Assembly: GCA_028565635.1 (NCBI GenBank) | Contig: JAOXYB010062990.1 | Coordinates: forward strand, 1-10,498 | Direction of reading: 5' to 3' | Length of the DNA stretch: 10,498 nucleotides | Source of the DNA: Phoronis ovalis | Lineage: Eukaryota; Phoronida; Phoronidae | Shown here: positions 7,901 through 10,498 of the stretch, piece after piece | How positions within the stretch are numbered: the first letter of the stretch is position 1 | Layout of the letters: the number at the start of each line of letters is the position of its first letter | The notes under the pieces: generated by a model | Databases searched by the model: none | Seen by the model: the letters and a program-made list of their open reading frames with translations, nothing else | What the model was told of the DNA's origin: nothing | Position numbers and translations under genes: made by a program

Positions 7901-7943
7901 GTGGTTTAGTGATGTTTTATTTGATGATATTGACAAGATTTAA
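1701..7943 (+). CDS. Multi-exon gene of unknown function, possibly TOP6BL-like
   Basis: This is the gene-level entry; exons are listed separately. The 13 exons 1701-1912, 2340-2423, 2665-2742, 2898-3019, 3535-3812, 3995-4108, 4627-4770, 5871-5992, 6362-6472, 6671-6790, 7110-7256, 7527-7697 and 7887-7943 give about 585 residues, lacking the start. Phases agree at every junction in this model, but the ends of exons at 2340 and 3535 are uncertain. The product has no signal peptide that I can see and no clear catalytic motif. It has alternating beta-like strands, then a long helical region (about 5871-6760), a Ser/Thr-rich segment, an acidic segment and a short acidic-aromatic C terminus. This order and the length (vertebrate TOPOVIBL is about 580 residues) fit the SPO11 partner TOP6BL with its transducer fold and REC114-binding tail. 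No defining motif confirms it, so the name is a guess. TA-rich codon use matches the surroundings. Confidence 0.4.
2340..2423 (+). CDS. Exon of the + strand gene, 3' end uncertain
   Basis: The acceptor ATTTGCAG ends at 2339, and the exon enters in phase 0, coding for VVQGRSCILQECQNLYDYLH and onward. The frame stays open to TAG at 2514, but no in-frame phase-0 GT occurs in it. The next exon, in either of its main forms (2665 or 2668), needs phase 0. GAG|GCATGT at 2424 gives phase 0 with an otherwise near-consensus donor, so a GC-AG intron is proposed. The alternatives are GT donors in phase 1 after 2472, 2475 or 2505, which would require the next exon to start at 2684 (after TATTAG). Confidence 0.6.
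2665..2742 (+). CDS. Small exon of the + strand gene
   Basis: This 78-nt frame is fully open and encodes about 26 residues, QSYVILDLNIPNNFFAFE followed by INFLCDNQ. It ends at a strong donor, CAG|GTAAAA (2743), in phase 0, which is exactly what exon 2898-3019 needs. The alternating hydrophobic pattern continues smoothly into the next exon (ISFHFELNV), as expected of neighbouring beta strands. The left edge is unsure: acceptors end at 2664 (TTTAG), 2667 (GCAG) or 2683 (TATTAG), all with poor pyrimidine tracts. Confidence 0.5.
2898..3019 (+). CDS. Exon of the + strand gene
   Basis: The exon is 122 nt, with acceptor CCTTTTAG before 2898 and donor AA|GTTAGT at 3020. Only phase 0 is open at the start; the exon leaves in phase 2 and joins exon 3535 to make a Lys codon. 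It encodes 40 complete codons, including ISFHFELNVNGNKSTYAFG and FGQWKLAIDFGHYL. It reads as two or three beta strands with an amphipathic pattern. The WK pair recalls a tryptophan-lysine motif I associate with TOPOVIB transducers, but the spacing does not match well enough to count. Confidence 0.72.
3535..3812 (+). CDS. Exon of the + strand gene, 3' end uncertain
   Basis: The acceptor follows a long T tract (TTTTTTTTTGGTAG) before 3535. Only phase 2 is open, matching the previous exon. It encodes SGVAPNSTPKFTPRVGTSSI and, later, LKLTVACCIASPSIS and CLKISFLFIADCPFLA, hydrophobic strand-like runs. The end shown is the GT at 3813 (TTACA|GTATCT, phase 1), which joins exon 3995 as an Arg codon but has a weak -1 base. 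An alternative end is the GC donor CTT|GCAAGA at 3755 in phase 0, which would join the open frame starting at 3814. See the finding on the phase conflict. Confidence 0.6.
3814..3873 (+). other. Orphan coding-like segment (possible exon)
   Basis: A very good acceptor (pyrimidine-rich, ending TTATTACAG at 3813) precedes an open frame reading YLELFSKDVLEKLRQCYAEY, then VSPW. This is an amphipathic helix with no obvious low-complexity bias. Possible donors are GA|GTACGT at about 3849 and TG|GTCTGT at about 3874, both phase 2. The next exon (3995) accepts only phase 1. The segment is therefore either an alternative exon, an exon with an assembly or allelic frameshift nearby, or a chance open stretch. 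Confidence 0.3.
3995..4108 (+). CDS. Exon of the + strand gene ending at a GC donor
   Basis: The exon is 114 nt. Its acceptor is TCTTCTTCTTTGGTCCTGGAG, and in-frame TAA at 3961-3963 rules out an upstream extension. It enters and leaves in phase 1 and encodes IPLIIPNIVMKDEAIIKSVF and then KLDSYGICIEGVDNNIQ. The 3' end AAG|GCAAGT is a textbook GC-AG donor. The nearby GT (GGCAA|GTATAG) would leave in phase 2 and hit TGA immediately in exon 4627. Confidence 0.72.
4109..4626 (+). other. Intron with a GC-richer open segment
   Basis: This GC-AG intron runs from GCAAGT to TTATTTTATAG. About 4141-4290 is distinctly GC-richer than the rest and contains the 10-mer GGATGGAGAA twice (4165 and 4192). It also has a perfect small hairpin, GGAGA-ACA-TCTCC, at 4169-4181. 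It is open in two frames for more than 40 codons, but no splice sites give the phase-1 to phase-1 insertion the gene would need. An (ACT)5 microsatellite lies at 4511-4525. The GC-rich part may be a transposon fragment or an exon remnant. Confidence 0.5.
4627..4770 (+). CDS. Exon of the + strand gene
   Basis: The exon is 144 nt, with acceptor ATTATTTTATAG before 4627 and donor TCAG|GTAAAC at 4771. It enters and leaves in phase 1; the split codon at each junction gives Asp. It encodes DEKTVKADVTFKLKETNN, then VQYSELGGGTLFMFVLMDS. The last part is a glycine turn followed by a strongly hydrophobic strand. A second, better-looking donor at 4758 (ACT|GTAAGC) would leave in phase 0 and read into TGA in the next exon. 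Confidence 0.75.
4945..5615. mobile_element. Foldback (long inverted-repeat) MITE-like element
   Basis: The left part (about 4945-5210) is repeated in inverted, diverged form on the right (about 5231-5615) around a loop of about 20 bases. Matching blocks, left against the reverse complement of right, include: CTTTCTAAAT (4971) with 5583-5592; ATTTATCTCTGAG (4989) with ATTTGTCTCTAAG near 5563-5575; ACGTAAAATTCAAA (5053) with 5494-5507; AAGTCAAAAACT (5077) with 5475-5486; AAACTTTGCA near 5107 with three right-arm sites; and ATATGAATT (5189) with the block at 5244-5252. No transposase is encoded, so it would be non-autonomous. I did not find convincing target-site duplications, and its outer edges are approximate. 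Confidence 0.75.
5283..5456. repeat. Three tandem copies of a roughly 60-bp unit
   Basis: The string GTAGATATATATGTA recurs at 5293, 5354 and 5413, each time followed by AAGGAATAGTT, then GCAAAGTTTCATCTA (the first copy has GCCAAAG). The spacing is 61 and 59 bases. The array lies wholly within the right arm of the foldback element. The left arm holds one diverged, inverted copy (about 5098-5160). The copies are about 90% alike by eye, so they arose after the arms diverged. Confidence 0.85.
5871..5992 (+). CDS. Exon of the + strand gene (start of long helix)
   Basis: The exon is 122 nt, with acceptor TTATTGCCAG before 5871 and donor GAG|GTTTGT at 5993. Only phase 1 is open at entry; it leaves in phase 0. 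It encodes LLFTVRQKFSKLLMIHNMKF, then KKAVQTSLNKVLNNLEAIKE, a basic amphipathic helix with heptad-like leucines. Together with the next exon it would form a long alpha helix, as found after the beta sheet in type IIB topoisomerase transducer domains. Confidence 0.8.
6362..6472 (+). CDS. Exon of the + strand gene (helical)
   Basis: The exon is 111 nt, with acceptor TATCTTTCTAG before 6362 and donor AAG|GTAATT at 6473. It is phase 0 on both sides. It encodes 37 residues: IQESVDKSVPKIVDAVSTIL, then TLSTNEDFRQKAFNIMK. The pattern hydrophobic-STN-x-x-FR followed by D-x-x-x-L in the next exon looks like a conserved family signature, possibly that of the TOP6BL/DUF4554 family, but I cannot verify this from memory. 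Confidence 0.8.
6671..6790 (+). CDS. Exon of the + strand gene
   Basis: The exon is 120 nt, with acceptor CACCTGCAG before 6671 and donor ATG|GTATGT at 6791. It is phase 0 on both sides. It encodes VPDKKALKASLKSSLWEIAL, then KTCKYN and a polar tail (TQPEQSETMGQPM). The first half continues the helical region; the second half marks the change to a disordered linker. Confidence 0.8.
7110..7256 (+). CDS. Exon of the + strand gene (Ser/Thr-rich)
   Basis: The exon is 147 nt, with acceptor TTTTTATTGTAG before 7110 and donor CAT|GTATGT at 7257. It is phase 0 on both sides. Of 49 residues, 14 are Ser and 6 are Thr, for example LSQCSTVTSQESSNCSSR. It is probably disordered and a possible phosphorylation target; SQ pairs (SQC, SQE, SQN) would be candidates for ATM/ATR-type kinases, though this is only inferred. 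Confidence 0.8.
7527..7697 (+). CDS. Exon of the + strand gene (acidic segment)
   Basis: The exon is 171 nt, with acceptor TTTTTACTAG before 7527 and donor AAT|GTAAGT at 7698, the best donor of the gene. It is phase 0 on both sides. It encodes 57 residues, DDGSFDSLASTCIRDELSMF, then a second acidic part, QDDLGGIENIDAFYQQFEQR. It is rich in Asp, Glu and Gln with spaced Phe/Leu/Met, suggesting short helical contact motifs in a flexible tail. Confidence 0.82.
7887..7943 (+). CDS. Last coding exon of the + strand gene
   Basis: The exon is 57 nt, with acceptor CTTTTTTTCCAG before 7887, phase 0, and stop TAA at 7941-7943. It encodes only NLKDEWFSDVLFDDIDKI. This short, acidic peptide carries W, F, L and I on what would be one helix face, the usual design of a docking motif. 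If the gene is TOP6BL-like, this is where the REC114-binding peptide of the vertebrate protein lies; that link is inferred. Confidence 0.8.
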   Translation, partial: NLKDEWFSDVLFDDIDKI

Positions 7944-8355
7944 AGAAGAAATGTCGACCAATCTACAAATACATTGTAGCGGTTTTGCTATGCTAAGTTG
8001 GTATTGTGCAATAACATCTTTGGCATATTAACACTGCTTTGTGGAGCTTGATGTTACTTTACAAATGTCCGCTGTCATAGTAAGCACAGAGATTTAATTG
8101 GTTCGTTAATTGTGTAGATTGCAGTAATCTGTGATTGTATACCTTGTATACTGTTTAAATTGTTTTGTCACACATCGATCTTTTTAAAATTTATTGTTGT
8201 CTGTTAGAATGTTACTGTTAAGTTTAATTTTATAGATTGAAATATAACGTTTTACAAAGAAAAAACTGTTAATAAGCAGAATAATAAATTAATATTTATT
8301 TCTTGTAACAAAAGTATGTATACAATTTTAATAAAAATCACAATTTAGCACAATT
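7944..8355 (+). other. 3' UTR and poly(A) signals of the + strand gene
   Basis: After the stop, the first AATAAA on the + strand is at 8283-8288 and a second is at 8330-8335. Cleavage 10-25 bases after either would put the 3' end near 8300 or 8350. No other coding frame is supported between 7944 and 8466. Confidence 0.6.
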
Positions 8356-8466
8356 GTACTTGTTTAGACTTAGTATCTATTATGTATTGCATTGCACTGA
8401 CTGTCTGCTTATGAACACAATAACGCATGAGAACACAATACAATGGTCTTTAGATTGGTTGTTAGT
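8275..8466 (-). other. 3' UTR and poly(A) signals of the cathepsin gene
   Basis: Read on the - strand after the stop at 8467-8469, ATTAAA occurs at 8332-8327 and AATAAA at 8300-8295. These sit between and on top of the + strand signals at 8283 and 8330, so the two 3' ends probably meet or overlap by a few tens of bases. Confidence 0.55.

Positions 8467-10498
<2,032 letters not shown>

Overview
The window reads as nuclear DNA of an invertebrate animal. It is AT-rich, its coding sequence is cut into many short exons by GT-AG introns (and some GC-AG introns), it has eukaryotic poly(A) signals, and there are no bacterial operons or ribosome binding sites. The cathepsin L sequence would suit a mollusc, a cnidarian or a related group, but I cannot name the species.

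Two protein genes lie tail to tail. On the + strand a gene of about 13 recognisable exons runs from 1701 (perhaps from a first exon near 630) to the stop at 7941-7943. Most junctions agree in reading phase, and the exons sum to about 585 residues. The product has a mixed beta/alpha N-terminal two thirds, a long helical segment, a Ser/Thr-rich and then acidic linker, and an 18-residue acidic, aromatic C-terminal tail. I cannot assign it with certainty. Length, domain order and the small C-terminal exon make a TOP6BL/TOPOVIBL-like protein (the B-type partner of SPO11 in meiotic DNA breakage) my best guess, at low confidence.

On the - strand, 8467-9733 holds the last four coding exons of a cathepsin L-type cysteine protease. 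They carry the catalytic His and Asn. The propeptide and catalytic Cys exons lie beyond the right edge.

The 3' ends of the two genes share about 150 bases in which poly(A) signals of both strands are interleaved, so the transcripts may overlap.

Repeats: a degraded dispersed transposon remnant is at about 290-400. The 1.1-kb intron of the + strand gene contains a foldback element of about 670 bp (4945-5615), which is a near-complete imperfect hairpin. Its right arm carries three copies of a 60-bp unit that its left arm has once. A GC-richer, open 135-base segment of unknown origin lies in the intron after 4108. The rest of 1-1700, most introns and 9740-10498 are AT-rich with no recognisable genes.

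The most interesting points are the unassigned multi-exon gene with its GC-AG introns, an unresolved splice-phase conflict around 3755-3994, and the intronic foldback hairpin.
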